From the NCBI RefSeq assembly GCF_018333215.1, contig NZ_BORO01000007.1:103026-167025 (forward strand): a stretch of DNA of 64,000 nt. Direction: 5' to 3'. This document shows positions 9,055 through 17,479 of this stretch, piece by piece (the stretch's first letter is position 1; each line of letters starts with the position of its first letter). A model generated the notes under the pieces. It saw nothing but the letters and a program-made list of their open reading frames with translations, was not told the DNA's origin and did not search any database. This DNA comes from Oceanobacillus sp. J11TS1. GTDB taxonomy: Bacteria; Bacillota; Bacilli; Bacillales; Amphibacillaceae. Both the position numbers and the translations under genes were made by a program.

Positions 9055-9915
9055 ATGAAAACTACGTACAAAGATATTCTTTTAATTATGGTTGGAACTA
9101 TACTAATAGCAGCATCTATTGAATTTTTTGTTATTCCGAATAAATTAGGTGACGGAAGTACATTTGGTATTTCCTTGATTCTGTATTATTTGTTTCAAAT
9201 CCCTACAAGTATAAGTACATTGCTAATTAATATTATCTTTATTGCAATAGCTTATAAATTTGTAACAAAAAAGACAATCATTAATACTACAATTGGAACT
9301 ATCATGATATCTATTTTCCTGAAAGTTGTAGGCTATATTCCATTTAGTGTTGATGATATGATTTTAGGTATTGTATTTGGAGCTTTATTAATGGGGGCTG
9401 GTGTAGCATTAATCTTTATCGCTGATGGTTCCACTGGGGGAACTACTCTGATGGCTTATTTATTAAATTATACGAAAGGGTATAGTTTTTCAAAAAGCCT
9501 GTTTTACATGGATAGTTTGATTATATTTGCCTCCATATTTGCGATAGGATTATATAATACATTATACACCTTAATTTTTGTTTATTTATGCATTAAAATC
9601 GTGGATGTCATTGTAGAAGGTTTTAATAATAAAAAAGCGTTGACCATTATGTCTGACAAATATGAAGAAATAGCGGAATTTTTTACTCATAAGTTCGGAA
9701 GTGCTGCAACTATATTTTATGGATATGGTTATTATGCTAATAAGGATAAACGTATTGTCTATGTAGTTATTAAAAAGAAAGAACTATTAAAAGTTAAGAA
9801 GAATGTACAGGAAATTGACCCAAATTCTTTTATTGTTATTCACGAGGTGAAAGAAGTTGCGGGCGGGAAATTTGGGTTTATGAATAAGAAAATATTAAAT
9901 AATGCACGTAATTAA
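9055..9915 (+). CDS. YitT-family membrane protein (DUF161 plus C-terminal DUF2179)
   Basis: 286 residues. The N-terminal ~190 residues form five or six membrane helices of the YitT family, with the conserved FFVIPNKLGDGS near residues 23-34 and IADGSTGGTTL near 122-132. The last ~90 residues form the soluble DUF2179 domain (KALTIMSDKYEEI ... GYGYYANKDKRIVYVVI ... DPNSFIVIHEV). The transported compound is unknown for this family. The ATG follows a strong GGAGG site. It stands alone, with a terminator at 10016-10044. Confidence 0.85.
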   Translation: MKTTYKDILLIMVGTILIAASIEFFVIPNKLGDGSTFGISLILYYLFQIPTSISTLLINIIFIAIAYKFVTKKTIINTTIGTIMISIFLKVVGYIPFSVDDMILGIVFGALLMGAGVALIFIADGSTGGTTLMAYLLNYTKGYSFSKSLFYMDSLIIFASIFAIGLYNTLYTLIFVYLCIKIVDVIVEGFNNKKALTIMSDKYEEIAEFFTHKFGSAATIFYGYGYYANKDKRIVYVVIKKKELLKVKKNVQEIDPNSFIVIHEVKEVAGGKFGFMNKKILNNARN

Positions 9916-10015
9916 CCATTTATAGTTACATGACCAGTAAACGGTGTAGTATTTCAAATGTTAAATATCTGTACTGGTTTCTGTATTTTTTGCTAATAGC
10001 TTGTTTATTTCAAGG

Positions 10016-10044
10016 GTCAGATTATATTATTAATCTGGCTTTTT
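10016..10044 (+). terminator. Terminator after the YitT-family gene
   Basis: GTCAGATTA pairs with TAATCTGGC (one G-T pair) around a six-base loop and is followed by TTTTT. It overlaps the last codons of the convergent small gene on the minus strand. Confidence 0.6.
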
Positions 10045-10242
10045 ATCTGTTACAAAGTTGCTAAAGATTGATATAGCGATACCAATAATGCCAATTGGCA
10101 AAATTACAGCCCACGATATGTTATGGATGTTGATTACATCCGTTACGCCCAATACCTTAAATATAAAAATTATAGTCATTAAAAAACCTACAACTTGTAA
10201 GCTTTTTTTATTAACTATGCGTCCTCCTTGGATCTTTTTCAC
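10030..10242 (-). CDS. Small two-helix membrane protein, unknown
   Basis: 70 residues from a GTG start at 10242, chosen because GGGGAGG lies seven bases before it; an upstream ATG at 10296 has no such site. After a Lys-rich start there are two hydrophobic segments (VVGFLMTIIFIFKVLGV and AVILPIGIIGIAISIF) and a short charged tail. It converges with the YitT-family gene. I do not recognise the family. Confidence 0.5.
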   Translation of the reverse strand: MKKIQGGRIVNKKSLQVVGFLMTIIFIFKVLGVTDVINIHNISWAVILPIGIIGIAISIFSNFVTDKKPD

Positions 10243-10657
10243 ACTAACGCCTCCCCGAAATAGCGTCTGTATAACTATTTTAATATTGTGTTTCACTATA
10301 TATTCTTAGTCTCATTAAAATCTGGAAACGCGCCGTCCTCTGATACAGACTTAGCTCGAAAATAAAACGAGCACAAATAAGAATTAGTGAATCAATTATT
10401 TTTCATTCACTTCTTAATATAATAATATCATAATCTCCCAATATAAATAAATTAGATAAACATATATTTAAAACTTCAGGGAGTTCCTCAATAATTAAAC
10501 AGGTATTCTAAACTCGTGGAATAATCAACAATAGAGTAAACTTAATAAATACTAATAGGTGGCTAAACGTCTTTGTTCTGTTTTTTACTTTGAAAATGAA
10601 CGATTGTTCCCGGTTAGTCGTATTACATATAAATCATTATTGTATGGAGTAGATCTC
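10243..10657. other. Intergenic region before sigY
   Basis: AT-rich stretch between the divergent small membrane gene and sigY. The only feature I can support is the SigY-type promoter at 10597-10622. A reading frame continues upstream of sigY to 10559, but the promoter lies inside it, so that extension is probably not translated. Confidence 0.5.
10597..10622 (+). promoter_or_regulatory. SigY-type autoregulatory promoter of sigY
   Basis: TGAACG at 10597-10602, then exactly 16 bases, then CGTA at 10619-10622. This fits the known B. subtilis SigY consensus (TGAACG-N16-CGTC) except for the last base. Transcription would start near 10629, about 28 bases before the chosen sigY ATG. The same motif with the same spacing recurs at 11762. 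Confidence 0.75.
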
Positions 10658-11188
10658 ATGGATGAAAAGGATTTAATCCGAAAGGCGAAAAAAGGAGATA
10701 CATTGGCGCTTTCGCAATTACTACAGCAGAATTATTCGTTTCTCGTAAAGTATTTAATGAAAGTTACCCTTCATCCACAAATTGCAGAAGATTTAACACA
10801 AGAGACGATGATGAAGAGTATTGAAAAAATCCAACTGTATAATGGTGAATCCAAGTTTTCCTCATGGCTCATTACAATTGCAACGAACCTTTTCATCGAT
10901 CAACAGCGTAGAAAGAAGCGGGAGAAAAAATGGCTAGAGCAGGAACAAGCGCTCCGGAAAATGAAATGGAATGCAGCCAATATGAACGAAGAATGGATAG
11001 ATGTATTGGATGTACTTGCCCAAATTAAGGAAGAAATACGTATGCCAATTGTGTTAAAGCATTATTACGGATATTCATACGAGGAAATTGGAAAAATGAT
11101 GGGTATTGCAGAAGGGACAGTAAAATCTCGAGTTTCCAATAGTCTAAAAAGTGTACGAAAGGAGTTGGCTGAACGTGAAGGAAAATGA
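10658..11188 (+). CDS. sigY: ECF RNA polymerase sigma factor SigY
   Basis: 176 residues from the ATG at 10658. Region 2 is visible around residues 10-80 (SFLVKYLMKVTLHPQIAEDL, then TQETMMKSIEK and SSWLITIATNLFIDQQRRKK), and region 4 near the C terminus (MPIVLKHYYGYSYEEIGKMM then GIAEGTVKSR). The start was chosen because the SigY-type promoter at 10597-10622 would be inside the longer frame from 10559. The five genes that follow match yxlC to yxlG of B. subtilis in type and order, which makes SigY the natural assignment. It overlaps yxlC by 14 bp. It would activate its own operon and be held in check by YxlC/YxlD. Confidence 0.85.
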   Translation: MDEKDLIRKAKKGDTLALSQLLQQNYSFLVKYLMKVTLHPQIAEDLTQETMMKSIEKIQLYNGESKFSSWLITIATNLFIDQQRRKKREKKWLEQEQALRKMKWNAANMNEEWIDVLDVLAQIKEEIRMPIVLKHYYGYSYEEIGKMMGIAEGTVKSRVSNSLKSVRKELAEREGK

Positions 11189-11519
11189 TTTTAAAAATAG
11201 TAATTCTATGTTGGATGATGAAGATGAATTAACGGTTAAGCAAGTAAAAGATGGTTTAGAAAAACTGGATCAATGGAATCCAGTATCTACTCCAAACTTA
11301 CAATGGTTTCACCAGACTGTTGAATTAGAGAAAAAAAGAATACGAAAAAAACAATGGAAAGAGCTCCTCGCGTTTATTTCTGTTGCGGTATTTCTACTTA
11401 CAATTGTGATTGCTGTCGTTTATCGTCAGCCAATTCTTTTTCTTTATTTTCAGCTTGTGGGGATTATCTTATTGCCCTTAGCTCTTAAGAAAAATAGAAA
11501 GAAGGTCCGTAATGAATGA
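11175..11519 (+). CDS. yxlC: YxlC-like negative regulator (anti-sigma) of SigY
   Basis: 114 residues from a GTG at 11175, preceded by AAGGAG within the sigY end. The N-terminal ~65 residues are soluble and acidic to basic (DDEDELTVKQVKDGLEKLDQ is the core); two hydrophobic helices follow (about residues 68-90 and 92-110) before a basic tail. Size, topology and position directly after sigY match YxlC, which with YxlD restrains SigY in B. subtilis. The overlap with sigY and the ATGA overlap with yxlD point to translational coupling. Confidence 0.75.
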   Translation: MKENDFKNSNSMLDDEDELTVKQVKDGLEKLDQWNPVSTPNLQWFHQTVELEKKRIRKKQWKELLAFISVAVFLLTIVIAVVYRQPILFLYFQLVGIILLPLALKKNRKKVRNE

Positions 11520-11740
11520 ACTCAAACGCTTTAAATAGCACACCGCTTTGGTTATTGGTTATGGCTGCATTCATTCTGATTTGCCAGAGCTCATGGATGT
11601 TTTGGGATGCGCGGAAGAGGGGGCACAATGCTTGGCTATGGGGCTTTTTAGGCCTTATTCAATTTCCAACCTACCTTATTATCTATCTTATTTTTGCAAG
11701 AAAAATATTTAAAAGAAAGGTCTCAGGATCAAATTCCTGA
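11516..11740 (+). CDS. yxlD: YxlD-like small membrane protein
   Basis: 74 residues with two membrane helices (about 11-29 and 41-60) joined by a short FWDARKRGHNAW loop; this is the YxlD form, which takes part in negative control of SigY. The ATGA overlaps the yxlC stop. The stop codon lies inside the left and right arms of a strong terminator (11721-11750), so transcription from the sigY promoter is probably reduced here before yxlE. Confidence 0.75.
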   Translation: MNSNALNSTPLWLLVMAAFILICQSSWMFWDARKRGHNAWLWGFLGLIQFPTYLIIYLIFARKIFKRKVSGSNS

Positions 11741-11750
11741 GATTTTTTTT
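11721..11750 (+). terminator. Internal terminator between yxlD and yxlE
   Basis: Perfect 8-bp stem TCTCAGGA / TCCTGAGA with a six-base loop, followed by eight T. It overlaps the end of yxlD and splits the locus into sigY-yxlCD and yxlEFG parts. Confidence 0.8.
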
Positions 11751-11761
11751 TCTTTCGCGAG

Positions 11762-11787
11762 TGAACGATGCGGCGTACGTAACCGTA
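11762..11787 (+). promoter_or_regulatory. Second SigY-type promoter, before yxlE
   Basis: TGAACG at 11762-11767, 16 bases, CGTA at 11784-11787: the same bipartite motif and spacing as before sigY. It lies 12 bp after the terminator and 34 bp before the yxlE start, so SigY probably restarts transcription for yxlEFG. Confidence 0.7.
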
Positions 11788-11821
11788 TTAAGGGTAGATA
11801 AACAATTTGGAGGAGAGGAAA

Positions 11822-12025
11822 ATGAATGAACTGTTAAATGGCATCCCATGGGGGGCGATTGCGCCAATTCTTGTCTTACAATTAATTCTTATGATTACCG
11901 CATTCGTTTCTTGTATTCGAGAAGAAAACACGAACGGACCAAAATGGCTGTGGATCCTTATTATTCTCATTATCCAATTAATAGGGCCAGTGCTTTATTT
12001 CGTTGTTGGAAGGAGAAATGATTAA
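11822..12025 (+). CDS. yxlE: YxlE-like protein (PLDc_N, two membrane helices)
   Basis: 67 residues from the ATG at 11822, which is eight bases after a GGAGGAG site; the frame upstream starts only at a TTG inside that site. Two membrane helices (about 11-30 and 42-60) with ENTNGPKWLW between them match the PLDc_N family (phospholipase D-nuclease N-terminal) to which YxlE belongs. The function in the SigY locus is not known to me. Its last base overlaps the yxlF start. Confidence 0.75.
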   Translation: MNELLNGIPWGAIAPILVLQLILMITAFVSCIREENTNGPKWLWILIILIIQLIGPVLYFVVGRRND

Positions 12026-12930
12026 TGGCGTTATTAAAGGCAAGCGATTTAGTAAAAAGATTTGGAAATGCAAATGCTGTTAAGGGCATCAACTTTCATA
12101 TTGAAGAAGGCAGGTGCGTTTCATTACTTGGACCAAATGGAGCCGGAAAAACAACGACATTAAAAATGCTATCCGGATTGTTGGAACCGACTTCCGGCAG
12201 TATTGATTTTAAAGGGAAAAAAGCAAAGGATTTAAGGCCGTTTATAGGGTATTTACCTCAATATCCTGCTTTCTATAATTGGATGAGCGGAAAGGAGTTT
12301 CTTGTCTTCGCAGGACAATTAGCAAAGCTGAATCGTAAAGAAGCAGAAAAAAGAAGTGAAGAATTACTAGAACGAGTGAGTCTAACGAATGCGAAGAAAA
12401 GAAAAATAGCGGGATATTCTGGCGGAATGAAACAGCGCCTCGGATTGGCACAGGCACTAATTCATCGTCCCCAATTACTCATTCTAGATGAGCCTGTTTC
12501 CGCACTCGACCCACTTGGGAGACGGGAAGTGTTGGACATGATGAGAGAGATTAAAGAGGAAACAACCATTCTCTTCTCAACGCATGTCCTTCACGATGCA
12601 GAAGAAATAAGTGACGACATTCTTATCATGCATGCTGGGGAAATTGCGATATCAGGTAGTCTGGAAAGTGTAATGGAAGCGTATCGACAACCTATTTTAC
12701 AAATTGAATTTGAATCACAGGCTGCCGATTGGCTAAAGAGCATTGCGAGTTATAGCTTTGTATCTGAAGTAAGCATTCAAGGTAATAAAGCCAACATCGT
12801 ATTAGGCGATATGGTAAATGGGAAGCAAACATTGTTAAAAGATATCGTGGATAGAAAACTTCCGGTTCGTAAGTTTGAGATATCTCAAACAACATTAGAA
12901 GATCTATTTATGAAGGTGGTGAAGGCATGA
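12025..12930 (+). CDS. yxlF: ABC transporter ATP-binding protein YxlF
   Basis: 301 residues. Walker A GPNGAGKTT (36-44), Q-loop LPQYP, ABC signature YSGGMKQR (131-138), Walker B LLILDEP (152-158) and H-loop STHVLH are all intact, so it should hydrolyse ATP. The C-terminal ~80 residues are the accessory domain usual in exporter ATPases of the ABC-2 type. It overlaps yxlG by 4 bp and would power that permease. In B. subtilis the pair is linked to SigY activity; the substrate is unknown. Confidence 0.85.
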   Translation: MALLKASDLVKRFGNANAVKGINFHIEEGRCVSLLGPNGAGKTTTLKMLSGLLEPTSGSIDFKGKKAKDLRPFIGYLPQYPAFYNWMSGKEFLVFAGQLAKLNRKEAEKRSEELLERVSLTNAKKRKIAGYSGGMKQRLGLAQALIHRPQLLILDEPVSALDPLGRREVLDMMREIKEETTILFSTHVLHDAEEISDDILIMHAGEIAISGSLESVMEAYRQPILQIEFESQAADWLKSIASYSFVSEVSIQGNKANIVLGDMVNGKQTLLKDIVDRKLPVRKFEISQTTLEDLFMKVVKA

Positions 12931-13706
12931 CACAATGGACTGTTCTATATCGAAAAGAAATGACGGAAATGATGCGAAATTATAAAATGATATGGATTCC
13001 AATTGTCTTTATCTTGCTAGGTGTCATGCAGCCGGTTAGTTCGTATTATATGCCGGAAATCTTGGACACTTTTGGCGGTCTTCCAGATGGTACAATCCTT
13101 GAAATGCCTACCCCAACTGGGACGGAAGTATTAATGAATGTTCTATCTAATTATGGGATGCTTGGTGTACTTATCCTTGTTTTAAGTGCAATGGGGGTCG
13201 TTTCCGCCGAAAGACAGAGTGGAGTAGCGGGTATGGTCATGATAAGAGCTGTTCCTTATTCCTCATATATATTATCGAAATGGGCTGGATTACTTACAAT
13301 TACACTCATTTCATTGTTTATCGGATATGCAGCTGCTTGGTATTATACGGGTTTACTCATTGAAACAGTCGCTTTTGAGCGCATTTTTCAAAGTGTAGTA
13401 ATCTACAGCATCTGGTTAGTTTTTGTTGTTACTTTGACGCTCTTATTTAGTACGATAATGAAAGGAAATGGCAGTGTTGCTTTTGTTTCCATTTTTGTGG
13501 TCTTTGCCATTTCGACGGTTACATCCATTCTAGGAAAGTATATGAAGTGGAGTCCGGCTACGATGACGGAGCACACAGGTCAGGTCTTGTTGTCAGGAGA
13601 ACTCGATTCTAGTTTCTTGCTAGCTTTTATTACAACCATTGCTATTATTATTTTCCTTCTCATCTTATCCATACAAATCTTTAAGCATAAAGAGCTGTTG
13701 GAATAA
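12927..13706 (+). CDS. yxlG: ABC-2 type permease YxlG
   Basis: 259 residues with six predicted membrane helices, including the first at about 18-38 (IWIPIVFILLGVMQP) and the last at 230-250. The SAERQSGVAGM stretch before the third helix is typical of ABC-2 permeases such as NatB-type proteins. It starts ATGA inside the yxlF stop region and is the last gene of the locus. No clear terminator follows before 13870. Confidence 0.8.
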   Translation: MTQWTVLYRKEMTEMMRNYKMIWIPIVFILLGVMQPVSSYYMPEILDTFGGLPDGTILEMPTPTGTEVLMNVLSNYGMLGVLILVLSAMGVVSAERQSGVAGMVMIRAVPYSSYILSKWAGLLTITLISLFIGYAAAWYYTGLLIETVAFERIFQSVVIYSIWLVFVVTLTLLFSTIMKGNGSVAFVSIFVVFAISTVTSILGKYMKWSPATMTEHTGQVLLSGELDSSFLLAFITTIAIIIFLLILSIQIFKHKELLE

Positions 13707-13870
13707 AAAAGGTAAACTACCGTGTGTATTCTTTTTTGATAAAGTTTGATAAAAACTTTCAAATGTTTTAAAAAATGATTTATTTGGGTTTTCCTTTAAA
13801 TCACGATATATCATAAATATACATAATCCCATGCTACCTAGGCAAAATAGGAGCATGGAGGTGTATCTTT

Positions 13871-14026
13871 ATGAGTAAAAAAGGTAAGAATAAGCGGGAT
13901 GCTGTTGTCAATGATAAACAAGCAGTAAGAGAAAAGCTGTCGACAGAATTTGACCATGAATTTGCTAATGAACCATTAACCGAAGCGGAAAGACAAAATA
14001 ATAAAAAGACGAAAAAACGTCAATAG
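13871..14026 (+). CDS. Small SspO-like spore protein
   Basis: 51 residues, very polar, ending in NEPLTEAERQNNKKTKKRQ. The C-terminal block LTEAERQNNKK is shared with SspO (CotK) small acid-soluble spore proteins; the N-terminal half differs and is shorter, so orthology is not certain. The ATG at 13871 follows GGAGGTG by seven bases, and a strong terminator lies seven bases after the stop, so it is a monocistronic gene. Confidence 0.6.
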   Translation: MSKKGKNKRDAVVNDKQAVREKLSTEFDHEFANEPLTEAERQNNKKTKKRQ

Positions 14027-14032
14027 TAAAAA

Positions 14033-14068
14033 AAGCACTTCTCATTTATTTGGTGAAGTGCTTTTTTT
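14033..14068 (+). terminator. Terminator of the SspO-like gene
   Basis: AAGCACTTC pairs with GAAGTGCTT around a 13-base loop, ending in seven T. Confidence 0.85.
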
Positions 14069-14578
14069 GTGCGAAGGCATTCGCACCTAGTGTGGATTTC
14101 TACACTTAACAAATCGTTAAAGGATTAGAGTACGCTACTTTGGTAAACAAGACCCTATATATCTTGGAAGATTTGCCACACTAGCCCCAACAGGACCTTC
14201 ACCTACACATGTACATTAAATACTTCTTCATCGTTTGGCCTAGGAATATCCCCTGTGCTCCCTAATTTTAATGAATAATATATTGATGGCAATTAAATAA
14301 TAGAAGAAAACAGTTTCCACACAACTAGGTTGATTACCTGCAAAAATTATAATATGGAAGGAATTTAGCTGATACACGAGAGATATGGTTTTGCTTTTGT
14401 GATTTTAGTCACAAAGATTTGCTGATAGATCAAGTCGTTCTTGGTGTTTTGTTGTGTTTAAAAATAATTTTAGTTGTTAAGAACCAATTTAATATAAATG
14501 TCTGTTCAAAATATGGAAGAAAACAAATTATAATTTGAGCACTCTCTTAACAATAAACATTTTGAAAGGAGTTTCTAT
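14069..14578. other. Long upstream region of the qox operon
   Basis: About 500 bp without a gene. It contains the FNR/Rex-like palindrome at 14396-14415. Around 14165-14275 the minus strand reads as protein in two adjoining frames (KLGSTGDIPRPNDEEVFNVH, then a stop, then GEGPVGASVANLPR), which may be the remnant of a lost gene that I cannot name. I do not see a convincing sigma-A promoter, although one must lie between the palindrome and 14579. Confidence 0.5.
14396..14415. promoter_or_regulatory. FNR/Rex-like operator upstream of qoxA
   Basis: Perfect inverted repeat TTTGTGA-N6-TCACAAA. The inner TGTGA-N6-TCACA is the binding pattern of the CRP/FNR family; TTGTGA-N6-TCACAA also fits most of the Rex site. 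Its place 164 bp before the aerobic oxidase genes suggests oxygen or redox control. Which regulator binds cannot be told from the site alone. Confidence 0.6.
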
Positions 14579-15460
14579 ATGAAATTAAAAGGGGTCTATA
14601 TAGCATTTTTTGCGATTATTTCAGGCTTTTTAGCAGGCTGTGAACTACTCGTGCTCGACCCGAAAGGTCCTCAAGCTGATAAATTGGCTAATGTTATTTG
14701 GATTTCGATCATTACAATGATTGTCGTTACAATTGTAGTCCTAGTAATGTTGACCATCATTTTATTCAAATATAGAGCATCGAAGCAAGATCCTGACTAT
14801 AAGCCGCCGCATATCGAAGGGAATAAATATGTAGAAATAATTATTGTTGGGGTTCCAATACTAATCGTTGCATTTCTTTCTGTAGTATCTGTTATTTCCG
14901 TACATCAAGTTGAAACTGCTCCCGAAGGATATGAAACGGATGAGCCGCTAGTTATTTATGCTTCATCATCTAACTGGAAATGGCATTTCAGTTATCCTGA
15001 GCAAGATATTGAAACAGTTAACTACGTATTTATTCCAACAAACCAAAATGTGGAATTTCGTTTATATTCCCATGGAACCATTTCAAGCTTTTGGATCCCG
15101 CAGTTGGCAGGACAAAAATATGCCATGTCTGATATGACAAACTACTTAAACATTGTTGCGGAGGAGCCTGGAGAATACTTTGGAAGAAACGCCAACTTTA
15201 ACGGGGAAGGTTTTGCAGAAAATGAATTTAATGTAACAGCTTTGCCAGCTGATGAATTTGATTCTTGGATAGAGGATATTCAAAATACCGCTGAACCGTT
15301 AACAGAGGAAAAATTTGAAGAATTATTAGAACCTGGTCATTTAGGTCATATGACGTTTACTGGTACACATCAAGATTTCATGCCTGCTCCTGAAGGGGAA
15401 AACAGCCCTCATAATCATGGGAAATCTGATTCCGAGGATGATAGTGGACATCCTCATTAA
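14579..15460 (+). CDS. qoxA: Quinol oxidase aa3 subunit II QoxA
   Basis: 293 residues. A lipoprotein signal ends at LAGC (C21), then two membrane helices (about 40-65 and 84-106) anchor a cupredoxin domain (VIYASSSNWKWHFSYPEQDI region onward). The CuA ligands of cytochrome oxidases (CxxxC) are absent, so it should take electrons from menaquinol and not from cytochrome c. The tail is rich in His, Asp and Gly. GGAG precedes the ATG by seven bases. First gene of qoxABCD. Confidence 0.92.
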   Translation: MKLKGVYIAFFAIISGFLAGCELLVLDPKGPQADKLANVIWISIITMIVVTIVVLVMLTIILFKYRASKQDPDYKPPHIEGNKYVEIIIVGVPILIVAFLSVVSVISVHQVETAPEGYETDEPLVIYASSSNWKWHFSYPEQDIETVNYVFIPTNQNVEFRLYSHGTISSFWIPQLAGQKYAMSDMTNYLNIVAEEPGEYFGRNANFNGEGFAENEFNVTALPADEFDSWIEDIQNTAEPLTEEKFEELLEPGHLGHMTFTGTHQDFMPAPEGENSPHNHGKSDSEDDSGHPH

Positions 15461-15529
15461 GCAGAATTGGTAAATGCACATTTGCAGAGGTCAGACCATT
15501 TCTAAACTATGGAAAGGAGTTTTATTATT

Positions 15530-17479
15530 ATGGATTTTTCAGATAGATTTTCTATCCCTCCCCATGACGATCCAATGCTTTACGCTTCCATCGTGGCTAT
15601 TGTACTTACGAGTATTGCGATTGTTGTTGGTGTTACCTATTTTAAGAAATGGGGTTATCTTTGGAATAATTGGTTAACAACCGTTGATCATAAACGCATC
15701 GGAATTATGTATATTATTTCAGCATTGCTGATGCTCTTTAGAGGTGGGGCGGATGCTGTCATGATGCGATTACAAACTGCAGTTCCTGACAATACCTTCT
15801 TGGATGCGCAACATTATAATGAGGTTTTTACTACACATGGTGTGGTTATGATTTTCTTCATGGCAATGGCTTTTATTATCGGTATGATGAACTTTGTTGT
15901 TCCGCTTCAAATTGGGGCAAGAGACGTTGCATTCCCGCGTTTGAACGCGCTAAGCTTCTGGTTATATTTCACAGGAGCAATGTTATTAAATCTGTCTTTT
16001 GTCGTCGGAGGGTCGCCGGATGCTGGTTGGACAAATTATTATCCAATGGCAGGTCCAGAATTCAGTCAACATGTTGGGGTTAACTATTATAACTGGGCTC
16101 TGCAAATTTCTGGTATCGGAACACTCATGACAGGGATTAACTTTATCGCTACCATTATAAAAATGCGTGCTCCTGGTATGAAATTAATGAAAATGCCTAT
16201 ATTTATCTGGGCTGCTCTCATTACAAATTTGATGATCGTACTTGCGTTTCCCGTTTTAACAATTGCTTTATTAATGGGAACGCTTGATCGACAGTTTCTT
16301 ACCAACTTCTTTACAACGAGCGATGGCGGTATGGATATGATGTGGGCAAACCTGTTCTGGGTGTGGGGACATCCTGAGGTGTATATTTTAATCATACCTG
16401 CTTTTGGTATTTACTCAACAATTATTGCTGCGTTTTCCGAGCGGAATTTATATGGTTATACGTCAATGGTTGCTTCTATTCTTGCTATTTCCGCACTTTC
16501 TTTTCTTGTATGGGTACACCATTTCTTTACAATGGGGCAGGGAGCTCTTACCAATAGTATTTTCTCCATTACAACAATGTTGATTGCTGTACCGACTGGA
16601 ATTAAGATATTTAACTGGCTTCTGACAATGTGGAAAGGGAAAATACGATTTGCAACACCGATGTTATACTCGATAGCATTTATTCCGCTATTTACAATCG
16701 GTGGGTCAACAGGTGTTATGTTGGGCATGGCTAGTGCGGATTACCAGTACCATAATACATTATTTCTAGTTGCACACTTCCATAATGTTATTATTCCTGG
16801 TGTTGTATTTGCTATGATCGCCGGTCTCATTTTTTACTGGCCAAAAATGTTTGGTTTTATGCTAAATGAACGAATTGGTAAATGGGCATTTTGGAATATC
16901 ACTATCGGTTTCTGTTTAGCTTTCTTTCCAATGTACTTTACTGGATTGAACGGCCAGGCACGCAGAATGTATACTTATTCGGAGGCGACGGGGTTTAGCA
17001 CATTAAGCATGATATCCTTTATTGGTACATTATTACTTGCAGTTGGTTTTGTATTCCTTGTTTATAATATTTTCTATAGTTATCGTCACGCACCTAGAAA
17101 TATTGGGGGTGACCCTTGGAATGCACGGACGCTTGAATGGGCAACACATTCACCAGTTCCGGAATACAACTTTGCGATTTCACCAACTGTTCATTCAGAA
17201 GAAGCTTTCTGGGATTACAAAGAGAATGATTATGAATTATTTAAAGGTAAAGTAGAGGATATTCATATGCCTAATAATAGTGGTTGGTCCATTATCTTTG
17301 CCGGATTCTTCTTTGCATTTGGGTTTTTCTTCATATTCCATGTATGGGTTGGAGTCATTATAGCCTTCCTGGGAATTATCGGATGTTTGATTTATCGCTC
17401 CTTTGAAAAAGACGATGGACACCATATTCACAAGGAAGAAATTGAAGCAACAGAAAAGGAACTTGGGGGTGCTAAGTAA
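15530..17479 (+). CDS. qoxB: Quinol oxidase aa3 subunit I QoxB
   Basis: 649 residues, the same length as B. subtilis QoxB. The ATG at 15530 was chosen because GGAAAGGAG lies nine bases before it; the upstream ATG at 15509 is inside that site. The heme-copper core is intact: THGVVMIF (low-spin heme His), WGHPEVY (CuB His and cross-linked Tyr) and VHHFFTMG (CuB His pair), and VAHFHNVI for the heme a3/a ligands. It reduces oxygen to water and pumps protons. It overlaps qoxC by one base. Confidence 0.95.
   Translation: MDFSDRFSIPPHDDPMLYASIVAIVLTSIAIVVGVTYFKKWGYLWNNWLTTVDHKRIGIMYIISALLMLFRGGADAVMMRLQTAVPDNTFLDAQHYNEVFTTHGVVMIFFMAMAFIIGMMNFVVPLQIGARDVAFPRLNALSFWLYFTGAMLLNLSFVVGGSPDAGWTNYYPMAGPEFSQHVGVNYYNWALQISGIGTLMTGINFIATIIKMRAPGMKLMKMPIFIWAALITNLMIVLAFPVLTIALLMGTLDRQFLTNFFTTSDGGMDMMWANLFWVWGHPEVYILIIPAFGIYSTIIAAFSERNLYGYTSMVASILAISALSFLVWVHHFFTMGQGALTNSIFSITTMLIAVPTGIKIFNWLLTMWKGKIRFATPMLYSIAFIPLFTIGGSTGVMLGMASADYQYHNTLFLVAHFHNVIIPGVVFAMIAGLIFYWPKMFGFMLNERIGKWAFWNITIGFCLAFFPMYFTGLNGQARRMYTYSEATGFSTLSMISFIGTLLLAVGFVFLVYNIFYSYRHAPRNIGGDPWNARTLEWATHSPVPEYNFAISPTVHSEEAFWDYKENDYELFKGKVEDIHMPNNSGWSIIFAGFFFAFGFFFIFHVWVGVIIAFLGIIGCLIYRSFEKDDGHHIHKEEIEATEKELGGAK

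Noticed and set aside
10559-10657. Longer N terminus for SigY.
   Set aside because: The SigY-type promoter lies inside this stretch, and the ATG at 10658 matches the usual sigma factor start.
13665-13856. A 63-codon minus-strand frame with one hydrophobic segment after yxlG.
   Set aside because: It has no ribosome site, overlaps the yxlG end antisense and the upstream of the SspO-like gene; I could not separate it from chance.
16087-16728. Long open frames on the minus strand inside qoxB.
   Set aside because: Shadows of a well conserved gene on the other strand; no start sites or family features.
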